This document shows positions 1-7,683 of a stretch of 64,000 nt of DNA, one piece after another. Source of the stretch: Treponema sp. (lineage in GTDB: Bacteria > Spirochaetota > Spirochaetia > Treponematales > Breznakiellaceae); assembly GCA_009782555.1 (NCBI GenBank), contig WRIV01000002.1, positions 145,111-209,110 on the forward strand. The letters run 5' to 3'. The position numbers and the translations under genes were made by a program. Below the pieces are notes generated by a model. The model searched no databases and was not told where the DNA came from. It saw only the letters and a list, made by a program, of their open reading frames with translations. Positions within the stretch are counted from its first letter, which is position 1. The number at the start of each line of letters is the position of its first letter.

Positions 1-788
1 TTATCAAACTGATCCGGATGGGCATCCTGATTGGGGGTATTCAAAAAATTGGTAATCCGGACCGAGTTGGACCAGGTTCTGCCATTATCAGTAGAATATT
101 TTGCATAAAGTTGAAATGATATGGCCGTTTCGGTAACCTGAGACTGGTAGACCACATATTCCCGGTCATTCAAGCTGATGTGGGCAGGAAGAAAATTGAT
201 GATCCGCCCCTGCTCAGTTATAAAGGGCTGAAAGGAAGACCAGACGGTTCCGTTATCGGACCGGGAGTAGTAAAGGTTTAAGCTTTCCCTCCTGGTACCC
301 CGGGTAATAAAAAGAAGATACCCTCCGTCGGAGCGGGCAAAGATACGGGGGGCTACGGAACTTTCCGAACCCATCTCCAGCATACGGCTGGTAAAGCTCG
401 CTCCCAAATCGGAAGACATGAGTATTTCCGTTTCTTCCGCCGATGCCGCCGCCGCAATCAGGATCATTCCCCAGGCATTCACCGTAATACTAAGGATCGC
501 CGGTTCCGCCGGGCCTGAGTAGAAATATTCCGCCACCTGGGGGCGGTTAATCCAACTGCCCCTGCCCTGCCTTACCGCCAGGTTTACGCTGATCCGGCCT
601 CCGGTTCCGTCAGCATTGGGGGTTGTTTCCTGCCAGGCTATGGCAGAAACATTTCCCTGATAGGAAGAGACCGGAAAACTGCCGCTTCGGGAAGAAAAAA
701 GCCGGGGGTCTTCCCAGTATATTTCCTGGGCAAATAACCCTGAGGCAAGAAGGACAAGAAAACCTGGAAGAAAAAGGTTATGTCTCAT
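1..788 (-). CDS. Exported BNR/Asp-box (sialidase-fold-like) repeat protein, 3' part off the window
   Basis: This reading frame is open from an ATG at 788 down to base 1, where the window cuts it, so only the first 262 or so residues are visible. It opens with a signal peptide (MRHNLFLPGFLVLLASGLFA, then QEIYW). At least two Asp-box motifs of the SxDxGxxW type are readable (SRSDNGTVW and STDNGRTW), spaced as in beta-propeller sialidase-like proteins. These repeats mark a beta-propeller fold, not a particular enzyme. The start codon overlaps the stop of the upstream 1014-residue gene by four bases (ATGA), so the two are translationally coupled and probably work together at the cell envelope. 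No catalytic residues can be judged from the visible part. Exported propeller protein of unknown role. Confidence 0.8.
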   Translation of the reverse strand, partial: MRHNLFLPGFLVLLASGLFAQEIYWEDPRLFSSRSGSFPVSSYQGNVSAIAWQETTPNADGTGGRISVNLAVRQGRGSWINRPQVAEYFYSGPAEPAILSITVNAWGMILIAAAASAEETEILMSSDLGASFTSRMLEMGSESSVAPRIFARSDGGYLLFITRGTRRESLNLYYSRSDNGTVWSSFQPFITEQGRIINFLPAHISLNDREYVVYQSQVTETAISFQLYAKYSTDNGRTWSNSVRITNFLNTPNQDAHPDQFD

Positions 789-3700
789 GACAACTGCCGA
801 TCTACCCGCGTTTGAAGCGTTTGCACTTTATCAACATATCTGTAATTAGGATTCCGGGCATAGATTTGCTGGAGCTGCTGCTGTGCCTGGATCGGGTTCC
901 CCTGGGTTAACGCCTGGGAAGCCTGCTGAAAGAGCCGTTCCGCTTCAGGATCGAGTACCGTAGTTTTTATTGCAATAACTCTGGCTGCTTGGGTATAGAG
1001 GTCCCTTGCATTCCGGTTATTACGATCGAGCCGCTGGGCTTCGAGCAAATCGGGCTGTATCGCCTTTATTGCATCCACATTTCCGGAAGCAATGATAGGC
1101 CTGCAACGGGCTACAATTGCCGCCGCCGCCGCTATTCCTTCAGGGGTGGGATCCGGGGGCCTGATCCCGGCATCAATTTCCGCCGTCCGAATAATGGGCG
1201 GCCAGTTGCGTTCATTTTTAAAAATGTCTGCCAGATTATAAAGTTCATTTAAAGCCTCGATTCGATTGTTGCCGGATTTTGTCCGTGCAATTGCAGAGTC
1301 AATTCTTGTACCAAGCGTTTTGTCAAAATCGGGCTCCATCTGTTGATCGATCCGTAAACTCAATATCCCCGCTTCTTGGTTCATGGGAAAGACCAGCTTG
1401 ACTTTTACAATATCCTGCCTGGCGGATTCTAACTTCTGATTGCCCTCTCTTTCTGTCCGGGAAGAAGCAAGGAGTATTATTCCTTCTTCAAATTTTCTTC
1501 TGGCGTCGCTTAACAGTTGGCTCATTTCCGCATAGAGAGGGGCCGTGGGTGATATGGTTCTGCTAGAAATGGCTGCATTTTGGATCATCCTATCCCAATA
1601 CTCAACATTGCCATTTGCTTCTGTATGGGTTCGAATCCATCTGGATTTAGCCTGGGCAATACGTCGTGTGGCCTGTTCCAAATCGCCGTTAAAAAAATCT
1701 TCCTGAATCTGGACCAATAATTCCTCTACATCGCGCTCCACCTGTAAATTAAGTGCGGCCATGATGGTGCCGCTCAAATTGAAGACGGTGTTCCTCCGTT
1801 TGTCCCAGGTAGGGTCATCGTCTTCCAATTCCAAAGATTTGTAGTACTCATCTCCGGCCTTTTCTACCCTAGTCAGGGCGGTTTCAAAGTCACTCCGGGC
1901 CAGCAGCTGCCGTGCTTCATCAAGAAGGCGGTCCCCCTCGCGGCGGAGGTTTTCCGCATCTGCGGATTGTGTCCGGGCCGCAGCCATCATGGTTTGCCCC
2001 CGGGAACGGGTGTTTTCCAGCCGGCGCTGCAGGGCTTCTGCCTCTCCCCTAAGGGAACTTATGCTTCCGGCCAGGGCAGAGGGTTCTGCATCATACTGGG
2101 CAATAAGAGACTGCAGGGCTTGGCGGTCCGTTTCTATGGCGGCATCCATCCGGGCCAGCAGATCCGCTGTCCGGGTGGGATACTTTGCAAGGTAACCATC
2201 ATCCCGATGAGTTCCCTGGAAAAGAATCTCGCCCTGCCGGAATTCTCCTTCTCTGGCGATAACACGGTTTTCCAAAGAACCATTGGCAATGATATAACGG
2301 CGGGTGGTAGAAGCTGTTTCCCGGATTGTAATGGCATTGAGCAGGTCGAAAACGGCAGAATTCACTCCATCGATATAGCCCAGGGATCCCGAATTGGGGA
2401 ACTGGTTTTCCAAATTCCGGTAACCCTCGGTTTCCCGCCCTATGGCGGCAACCAGGGTGTCGACATCCTGGCGGATCTGCCGAAAGGAATTGACGGAATT
2501 CTGTTCCTGCCGGATCAGTTCATCGGAATTGCCTCCATCCCGCCAGATCTGCACCGTATCTTCATCCTGGATCACGGCAAAACGGCTTCCCAACTGTCCC
2601 AGGGTGCGCCAATAGCCGGAAGTGTCCCCAAGGGAATAAAATTTGATGAAATTTCCCGCTTCGCTGTTGAGTATATCCTGGCCAAACAGGGTTGTTTTGG
2701 GGGCCATCGCATCATACCGGCCCCAGCGCTCTTCCAGATCCGCTGGGAATGTGGCATAGGCATTCAAAACATCAGCCCGGACGCCGATTCTGCCATATTC
2801 CCGTTGGGCAGCATCGTTCACTGCTGCGATATAGGCGGTCCGGGACTTGGTGTCCAGCAAATCCCTGGCCTTGGGTACTGCCCTGTTCCAGACCGTATCA
2901 AAGACCCCCAGCATACCCGGTAAATCACCCCGGCCTTCCATAAGCCGGACCGCAAAGGCCAGAAAATTCCGGTCCCTATCCTCGGGATAGTTATTCCGCA
3001 GCTGGGCCAGATCATCCCGAAAAACCGCATTGGTGCCGGCAAAGACATTCCGCAGGGCAGTAACACGGTCCATTTCCGCCGCCACCCGTTCATACGCATT
3101 CTGGTAGACGGCAAGGTTCTGCGGGTCAACGCCCTGGCTGGATAGGGCTTCCAGGGCATTAACAGCCTCTACCAGACCGTTAACGGTGGAGGTTACGGCG
3201 GGGATATTGTTGTCGATAGTGGAAATCGACTGGCTGGCCCGGTTTTTCATCCCCTGGTTATAGTCCCGGTAAAAGAATTCTTCCTGGTATATGGTGAATC
3301 CTTCCGCATAGGTCCGGAGGGCTTCGGTATATTCTCCCCGGTCAACCAACTCCTTTCCCTGGGCCAGAATACGATCCAAATGCCGCATATTTGCCCTAAA
3401 CAGAGCTACTTCCCTAGTCTGCCTGATAAATTCCTGGGTTTCACTGCTGCGTTCGGGATCCAGGTCAAGAAGACGGTTTGTCAGGGCCACTACCGTAATG
3501 TCGTTGGGCTCCGGCTTCTCCAGTTCAACCAGAACCTCCTTGACCACTTCGTTATATATTTCATAGACGAAGAGGATATGGTGTATTCTCTGCTGAGCTT
3601 CATCAAATTGTTTTGGGTTATTCTGGGCAAAGGGGACAAGGATGCTCATTGCTTCTTTGTAGCGCTTTTGCTCAATAAGTTCGTCCGCCCTGGACAAAAC

Positions 3701-3829
3701 TCCTTCCTGCTGCCCCCTGCCGTATAATGCCGGGACGGCGCAAAAAAGAGTTACAAATAATACTGTCCGGCGGAGCAAATACCCCGCTCCACGCCGGGGG
3801 GTCCGCCTTTCTGGACGGTGTGGCCACAT
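785..3829 (-). CDS. Large exported TPR/coiled-coil protein of unknown function
   Basis: About 1014 residues. The N-terminus is Arg-rich followed by a hydrophobic stretch (LLRRTVLFVTLFCAVPALYG), a signal peptide or signal anchor. The body is helical and rich in Gln, Arg and Glu, with TPR-like segments near residues 635-690 (a run ending ALTRVEKAGDEYYKSLELEDD) and at the C-terminus (LFQQASQALTQGNPIQAQQQL, then YARNPNYRYVD). I chose the ATG at 3829, nine bases after an AGG. A TTG one codon upstream is also possible. The stop overlaps the next gene by ATGA, so both lie in one operon. The divergent UPF0164 gene on the other side suggests an envelope function. I do not recognise a named family. A scaffold or periplasmic protein-protein interaction role is inference from the repeats only. 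Confidence 0.75.
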   Translation of the reverse strand: MWPHRPERRTPRRGAGYLLRRTVLFVTLFCAVPALYGRGQQEGVLSRADELIEQKRYKEAMSILVPFAQNNPKQFDEAQQRIHHILFVYEIYNEVVKEVLVELEKPEPNDITVVALTNRLLDLDPERSSETQEFIRQTREVALFRANMRHLDRILAQGKELVDRGEYTEALRTYAEGFTIYQEEFFYRDYNQGMKNRASQSISTIDNNIPAVTSTVNGLVEAVNALEALSSQGVDPQNLAVYQNAYERVAAEMDRVTALRNVFAGTNAVFRDDLAQLRNNYPEDRDRNFLAFAVRLMEGRGDLPGMLGVFDTVWNRAVPKARDLLDTKSRTAYIAAVNDAAQREYGRIGVRADVLNAYATFPADLEERWGRYDAMAPKTTLFGQDILNSEAGNFIKFYSLGDTSGYWRTLGQLGSRFAVIQDEDTVQIWRDGGNSDELIRQEQNSVNSFRQIRQDVDTLVAAIGRETEGYRNLENQFPNSGSLGYIDGVNSAVFDLLNAITIRETASTTRRYIIANGSLENRVIAREGEFRQGEILFQGTHRDDGYLAKYPTRTADLLARMDAAIETDRQALQSLIAQYDAEPSALAGSISSLRGEAEALQRRLENTRSRGQTMMAAARTQSADAENLRREGDRLLDEARQLLARSDFETALTRVEKAGDEYYKSLELEDDDPTWDKRRNTVFNLSGTIMAALNLQVERDVEELLVQIQEDFFNGDLEQATRRIAQAKSRWIRTHTEANGNVEYWDRMIQNAAISSRTISPTAPLYAEMSQLLSDARRKFEEGIILLASSRTEREGNQKLESARQDIVKVKLVFPMNQEAGILSLRIDQQMEPDFDKTLGTRIDSAIARTKSGNNRIEALNELYNLADIFKNERNWPPIIRTAEIDAGIRPPDPTPEGIAAAAAIVARCRPIIASGNVDAIKAIQPDLLEAQRLDRNNRNARDLYTQAARVIAIKTTVLDPEAERLFQQASQALTQGNPIQAQQQLQQIYARNPNYRYVDKVQTLQTRVDRQLS

Positions 3830-3936
3830 CAATCAGTACCTGTATTATCTATCGGCTGTCCAATTATAACACTATACAACAGAGTATGATAGATAATATG
3901 ATAAGAAGTAATCGGCTTTCCGATATATTAATAGGG
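3830..3936. promoter_or_regulatory. Divergent intergenic region between two envelope protein genes
   Basis: AT-rich gap of about 100 bases between two divergent genes. A TATAAC hexamer near 3865-3870 and several TATA-like runs suggest promoters in both directions, but no convincing -35 partner can be assigned by eye. Confidence 0.3.
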
Positions 3937-5229
3937 ATGTGTAAACTAGAACGCGGACTTTGGCTGTTTTTCCTCATTTTAGCCGCCGGTTCCCTGGGGG
4001 CCCTGGATTTTAATTCTGATGCCTATGGTAACCTTTCAGACTTCTACCGAATAGATGACAATGCGGGGTTGACCGCCTTTCCGGTACTCCGGATTCCCAT
4101 GGGGGGTATGGCAGAGGGCATGGGAACGGCCTTTGCCGCCCTGGCAGAAGACCTGACCTTTATTGAATGGAATCCCGCTGGTTCTTCCAGGCTGGAATTT
4201 ACCGAAGTGGGGTTTTTCCACAACAACTGGATCGCTGATACCAAGCTGGAAAGCATCGTTTTTGCCTCCCGGATTGAACACTTGGGGTACGCCGCGGGGA
4301 TCAAATGGCTCTATCTTCCCTTTTCAGAATATAATATGTACGGGAACCGCGTTTCAAAAGGTTACTATTCTGAAGGGGTGGTAACCCTTAATGTTTCCTA
4401 TAATTTCCTGGCGGGGTACTATTTTTCGGGTATTTCCGTGGGGGCAAACCTTAAGGGCGCCTTCCGCTTTATGCCGGATTATTCCAGCGCCGATGACCGG
4501 GGCAATAACGAAGGATCAGTCCTCCGCAGTTCGGGCCGTTCCCAGTCGGCGATCATGGCCATGATGGACCTGGGCGCCCTGGTCCAATTTAACGTTTTTA
4601 AGAAGTACAATGCCCGGGAAAAAAATACCTCCGCTGCCCTGGTGATCCGCAACCTGGGACCCAAGGCCAAGGGCGAACCCCTGCCCACTTCACTCACCGC
4701 CGCCCTGGCCTACAAACCAGTCCGCCCCGTAACGGTGGCCTTTGATTATACCCTGCCCGTCAATATGCAGCAGTTTGACTTGTCGGAAAAACCTTCCTGG
4801 GCGGCGGGGTTTAACGTGGATATAACCGAATTTCTTTCCATGCGGGCCGGCCTTCTTGGCCGCTACGGCGGCTACCGGGTAACCATAGGAAGCGCCGTGG
4901 ATTTGGGAAAAATCGCCCTGGAAATGAACTACTCTCTGGACCTTCTTACCCAGTTTACTCCCTTGAACCGGATAAGCCTGGGAGCAAGGATCAATCTAGG
5001 CGATCAGGGCAGGCAGGAATTATCCAGCCGGGTGGACACCCTGTACCTTACCGGCCTCGATGCTTACAATCAGGGCAATATGTTGCAAGCGCGGACCAAC
5101 TGGGAAGAGGCACTCCGCCTTAACCCAAGGTTTGATCCGGCCAAGGAAGCGTTGTCCCTTATCCAAAATTCATCTTCCTTGGATGATCGCATCATGCAGA
5201 TGCAAAGCTTGGATGACTACAAGTGGTAA
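3937..5229 (+). CDS. UPF0164 family (FadL-like) outer-membrane beta-barrel protein with C-terminal TPR
   Basis: About 430 residues. A signal peptide (MCKLERGLWLFFLILAAGSLGA) is followed by the block that defines the treponemal UPF0164 family: a Gly-rich RIPMGGMAEGMGTAFAALA segment with DLTFIEWNPAG. The long barrel that follows has alternating aromatic strands, and a TPR lies near the end (YNQGNMLQARTNWEEALRLNP). Members in T. pallidum are FadL-like proteins proposed to import long-chain fatty acids. Transport by this member is inference. Start choice is uncertain: in-frame ATGs at 3886 and 3898 would only lengthen the leader, and none has a good ribosome site. The frame stays open upstream into the antisense of the neighbouring gene, which I treat as chance. 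The gene converges on the GH57 gene with a five-base gap. Confidence 0.85.
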   Translation: MCKLERGLWLFFLILAAGSLGALDFNSDAYGNLSDFYRIDDNAGLTAFPVLRIPMGGMAEGMGTAFAALAEDLTFIEWNPAGSSRLEFTEVGFFHNNWIADTKLESIVFASRIEHLGYAAGIKWLYLPFSEYNMYGNRVSKGYYSEGVVTLNVSYNFLAGYYFSGISVGANLKGAFRFMPDYSSADDRGNNEGSVLRSSGRSQSAIMAMMDLGALVQFNVFKKYNAREKNTSAALVIRNLGPKAKGEPLPTSLTAALAYKPVRPVTVAFDYTLPVNMQQFDLSEKPSWAAGFNVDITEFLSMRAGLLGRYGGYRVTIGSAVDLGKIALEMNYSLDLLTQFTPLNRISLGARINLGDQGRQELSSRVDTLYLTGLDAYNQGNMLQARTNWEEALRLNPRFDPAKEALSLIQNSSSLDDRIMQMQSLDDYKW

Positions 5230-5234
5230 CCCGG

Positions 5235-6857
5235 TTATTTTTTATATCCAAATACCCGGTGATTGATGTGGGGAAGAAATGAATGCTTCCGTTCCAGAGC
5301 GGTAAGCCATTCGGTGCTGATATGGCCGGAGCCTAAGGATTCATAAATAGTGGTAAAATTCCTGAGCGCCCCCTCCAGTTCCTGTTCCGCATATTCCCTG
5401 CTCACCCTGCCCTGATACTGGGGGTTTAACGCCTTGGACCAGTCCGTACTTTGAGCAAAGAGCAGTTCCCGGGCCGCTTGGTTCAGGGCTCGTTCCTTTA
5501 GCCCCGTGTCGCCGGAAAAACGTTCGGTAATTTCCGCCATGCGATCTATGGAACGAAAAAGATGACGGTAAATCCAGTCATTGGAAGAGTCCAGAAGAAG
5601 CTCCGCATATCCATTAAAAAGGGATGAGGAAAATCCCGGTTCCATTATCTGAAAGGGCCCGGAAAAATCCGCCAGGTAATCTGCCGGGGTACAAAGCTGC
5701 AAACCGGTATTTTCCGCCTGACTTGAGGACAGCGAAGGCGAAGGGCGGGCGATTTCCTTTATCAAGGTTTCCAAAAAAATCGATCCTTCATGCCAAAAAC
5801 GGAGAAGCGCATCAGCATCAAAGGTCCAAATGCCTATGGGATTATCCAGGTGCTGTCCTGCCGCTTCCAGCCGGGAGGTCCGGGCATCAAGAAAGGTCTT
5901 TGCCGCATCTTTTGCAGCTTCCGCCGCTGCCTGGGGATTGTAATACTGGAGTTTTTCTTTACAGGGGCCGGCCCAATAACGATAGCCGGTAGAACAGCGG
6001 TGATTTTCGGAACCTATGAATTGTTTTAGCTGTTTTACAGAAAATTCAAATCCCGCATCCAAAAAAGAACGGTATACATCCGCCCTGGCGCATAAGAGCT
6101 GTTCCAAATCCCGCCGAGCATTGTTATCCTGGCCAAATACGACAAGGCCCGAAGAGGTTTTTATCGGATAAAAAAATCCTGCCTCCGCCGGAGGGGTTCC
6201 CAAAATCAGGGCATGGGCATCGGTAATTGTATAGCTAAAGCCATATTCACGGAGGTACGATCCAAGTTCCTCCGTCCAGCCCAGTTCAGGAAGCCAAAAA
6301 CCGGCGGGAATTTTTCCAAAACTTTTCCGGTGATGAATAAGGGATGTTTCTATCTGCGCCCGGATTATCTCTCCCATGGAATCATAAAACGGAAGGTACG
6401 CATTGGTGGCAGCAGTTAAAAGCAATTCAAGCCGGCCTCGTTTTTGAAAACCTTCAAAGACCCCCAAAATATCCATGCCGTATTGTTCTCGCAGCGCAGT
6501 TTTTCGCCGGCAATCCTGGCTGTGGTACTGTTCCGCCAAGGCCTTCATTTCCGGGTTTAAAGCCCAGCGTTTTATTTCCTTTCCGCCGAAATCTATCCGT
6601 TTATCAAGCCATATCAGGTAACGCTCCAGAAGATGTTGATCCTGCAACAGTCCGTACAGGGAGGGGGAAAGAACCATGCCGAAACGAAAGGGGATACCTT
6701 CCGTTTCTATGCGGGCAAACAATTCCAGCAGGGGAAGCCATGTTTCCGACAGAGTTTCGAAAAAATCCCGCTCTTCTTCGGAAAACTCTCCCTTTTCAGG
6801 GGAAACAAAAGGATGATGCCCAACGATGATGATGGAAAAAGTTTGCTGCATATTCAT
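5235..6857 (-). CDS. GH57 1,4-alpha-glucan branching enzyme
   Basis: 540 residues, close to the usual length of bacterial GH57 branching enzymes. The N-terminus reads FSIIIVGHHPFV, the start of the GH57 (beta/alpha)7 barrel. Region 3 is GFWLPELGW with Glu191 as the likely nucleophile. Region 4 is FDADALLRFWHEG with Asp347 as the likely acid/base. The helical C-terminal domain has the family's WIYRHLFRSIDRM and DWSKAL segments. The enzyme moves alpha-1,4 chains to alpha-1,6 positions in glycogen-like storage polymer in the cytoplasm. The start ATG overlaps the stop of the DUF4912 gene by four bases, an arrangement that fits a shared function in glucan metabolism. Activity is inferred from family motifs. 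Confidence 0.88.
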   Translation of the reverse strand: MNMQQTFSIIIVGHHPFVSPEKGEFSEEERDFFETLSETWLPLLELFARIETEGIPFRFGMVLSPSLYGLLQDQHLLERYLIWLDKRIDFGGKEIKRWALNPEMKALAEQYHSQDCRRKTALREQYGMDILGVFEGFQKRGRLELLLTAATNAYLPFYDSMGEIIRAQIETSLIHHRKSFGKIPAGFWLPELGWTEELGSYLREYGFSYTITDAHALILGTPPAEAGFFYPIKTSSGLVVFGQDNNARRDLEQLLCARADVYRSFLDAGFEFSVKQLKQFIGSENHRCSTGYRYWAGPCKEKLQYYNPQAAAEAAKDAAKTFLDARTSRLEAAGQHLDNPIGIWTFDADALLRFWHEGSIFLETLIKEIARPSPSLSSSQAENTGLQLCTPADYLADFSGPFQIMEPGFSSSLFNGYAELLLDSSNDWIYRHLFRSIDRMAEITERFSGDTGLKERALNQAARELLFAQSTDWSKALNPQYQGRVSREYAEQELEGALRNFTTIYESLGSGHISTEWLTALERKHSFLPHINHRVFGYKK

Positions 6858-7510
6858 AAACGGCTGCGGGGAATTTTCTCTGCATCGCGGAGTACCGAAA
6901 AATCTGCGGCACCAGAAAGCCGGATCAGAGGACGAGTCAAATACTCATCATTTTCGGGATTGTTTAAAAACCGGGGAAGTGAAAAGATCCGGGATACAAT
7001 CAGGGAAGTTTCAATGCCCTGCACCCAGAGAGCGATACGAAAAATACCGCCATTGGGGAATCCCAAATACCGGGAATTATCCTCCTTTTTTACTGGTACG
7101 GTAAAGGATTCGACAAAGGTGTTTTCAGAACATTTTCGCACATATGCTTTAAGGGCATAACCTTCAAAGCGGGGATCCCTTTCAAAGTGTTCCCTGACCT
7201 GGGCCTTGATCTCCCAAAAAACAAAAACCCACTGGGGATCCCGGGGCAGTATTTCCAAGTAAGTAATATGGTATTGCCTGGGAAGTTCCGCCGTGGCCAG
7301 GCTGGATTTTTCGTCCAGAAATTCCAAGACATTGTCATTGTCATTGTCATTGTCGTTGTCAATTCTACTTTCCAGCAGTTCCCGAATAATAAAGGTCCGG
7401 TCAAGATCGGGAGGTATATCGATACCTGCACGATCCGCCAGCTTTATCAAATCCCGGGTGGTTAAACTGTTCAGGTATATTTTGTATTCCGCAATTTTCC
7501 GATAAAGCAT
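6854..7510 (-). CDS. DUF4912 domain protein with Asn-Asp repeat
   Basis: 218 residues. The N-terminal 45 residues form a small helical domain (LTTRDLIKLADRAGIDIP, SAP- or Rho-N-like). A linker of alternating Asp and Asn (RIDNDNDNDNDNVLEF) follows. The DUF4912 core (YLEILPRDPQWVFVFWEI) then runs to the C-terminus. DUF4912 has no known biochemical activity. It is often seen beside GH57 glucan enzymes, and here the stop overlaps the branching-enzyme start (ATGA). The linker is encoded by a tandem hexanucleotide repeat near 7330-7362, whose copy number could change without shifting the frame. The leading ATG is at 7510. The two 59-bp repeats lie upstream. Confidence 0.8.
   Translation of the reverse strand: MLYRKIAEYKIYLNSLTTRDLIKLADRAGIDIPPDLDRTFIIRELLESRIDNDNDNDNDNVLEFLDEKSSLATAELPRQYHITYLEILPRDPQWVFVFWEIKAQVREHFERDPRFEGYALKAYVRKCSENTFVESFTVPVKKEDNSRYLGFPNGGIFRIALWVQGIETSLIVSRIFSLPRFLNNPENDEYLTRPLIRLSGAADFSVLRDAEKIPRSRL
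7329..7362. repeat. Hexanucleotide microsatellite inside the DUF4912 gene
   Basis: Five or so head-to-tail copies of ATTGTC (the fourth or fifth reads GTTGTC) encode alternating Asp and Asn. Gain or loss of units keeps the frame and would change linker length only. Confidence 0.85.
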
Positions 7511-7550
7511 GATCGCTTAATCATGAAAAAACGGTTTTTTCTTGTCAATA

Positions 7551-7609
7551 GCGACGTCCATGTCGATCCGGTTTACATGGTAAACCGGTAAATGGCTCTG
7601 CGGCGGCAT
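7551..7609. repeat. 59-bp direct repeat, copy 1
   Basis: Begins GCGACGTCCATGTCGATCC and ends TGCGGCGGCAT. It contains a perfect 9-bp dyad at 7568-7588 (CCGGTTTAC, ATG, GTAAACCGG). A second stem (GGCGGCA ... TGCCGCC) spans its right edge and the 14-bp spacer. Copy 2 follows after 14 bases with only a few substitutions. Confidence 0.85.
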
Positions 7610-7623
7610 CCGTGCCGCCGTTT

Positions 7624-7682
7624 GCGACGTCCATGTCGATCCGGTTTACATGGTAAATCGGCAAACGGCTCTGCGGCGGCAT
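7624..7682. repeat. 59-bp direct repeat, copy 2
   Basis: Same unit as 7551-7609 with about four substitutions. The internal dyad is slightly degraded (GTAAATCGG in the right arm). It ends two bases before the stop codon of mutL, so the pair sits exactly between mutL and the DUF4912 gene and may act as the mutL transcript end. Confidence 0.85.
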
Positions 7683-7683
7683 T

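Noticed and set aside
1967..2923. 318-codon open frame on the plus strand inside the minus-strand TPR protein gene
   Set aside because: Antisense shadow of a GC-rich gene: no ribosome site, no recognisable domain, fully covered by a better-supported gene.
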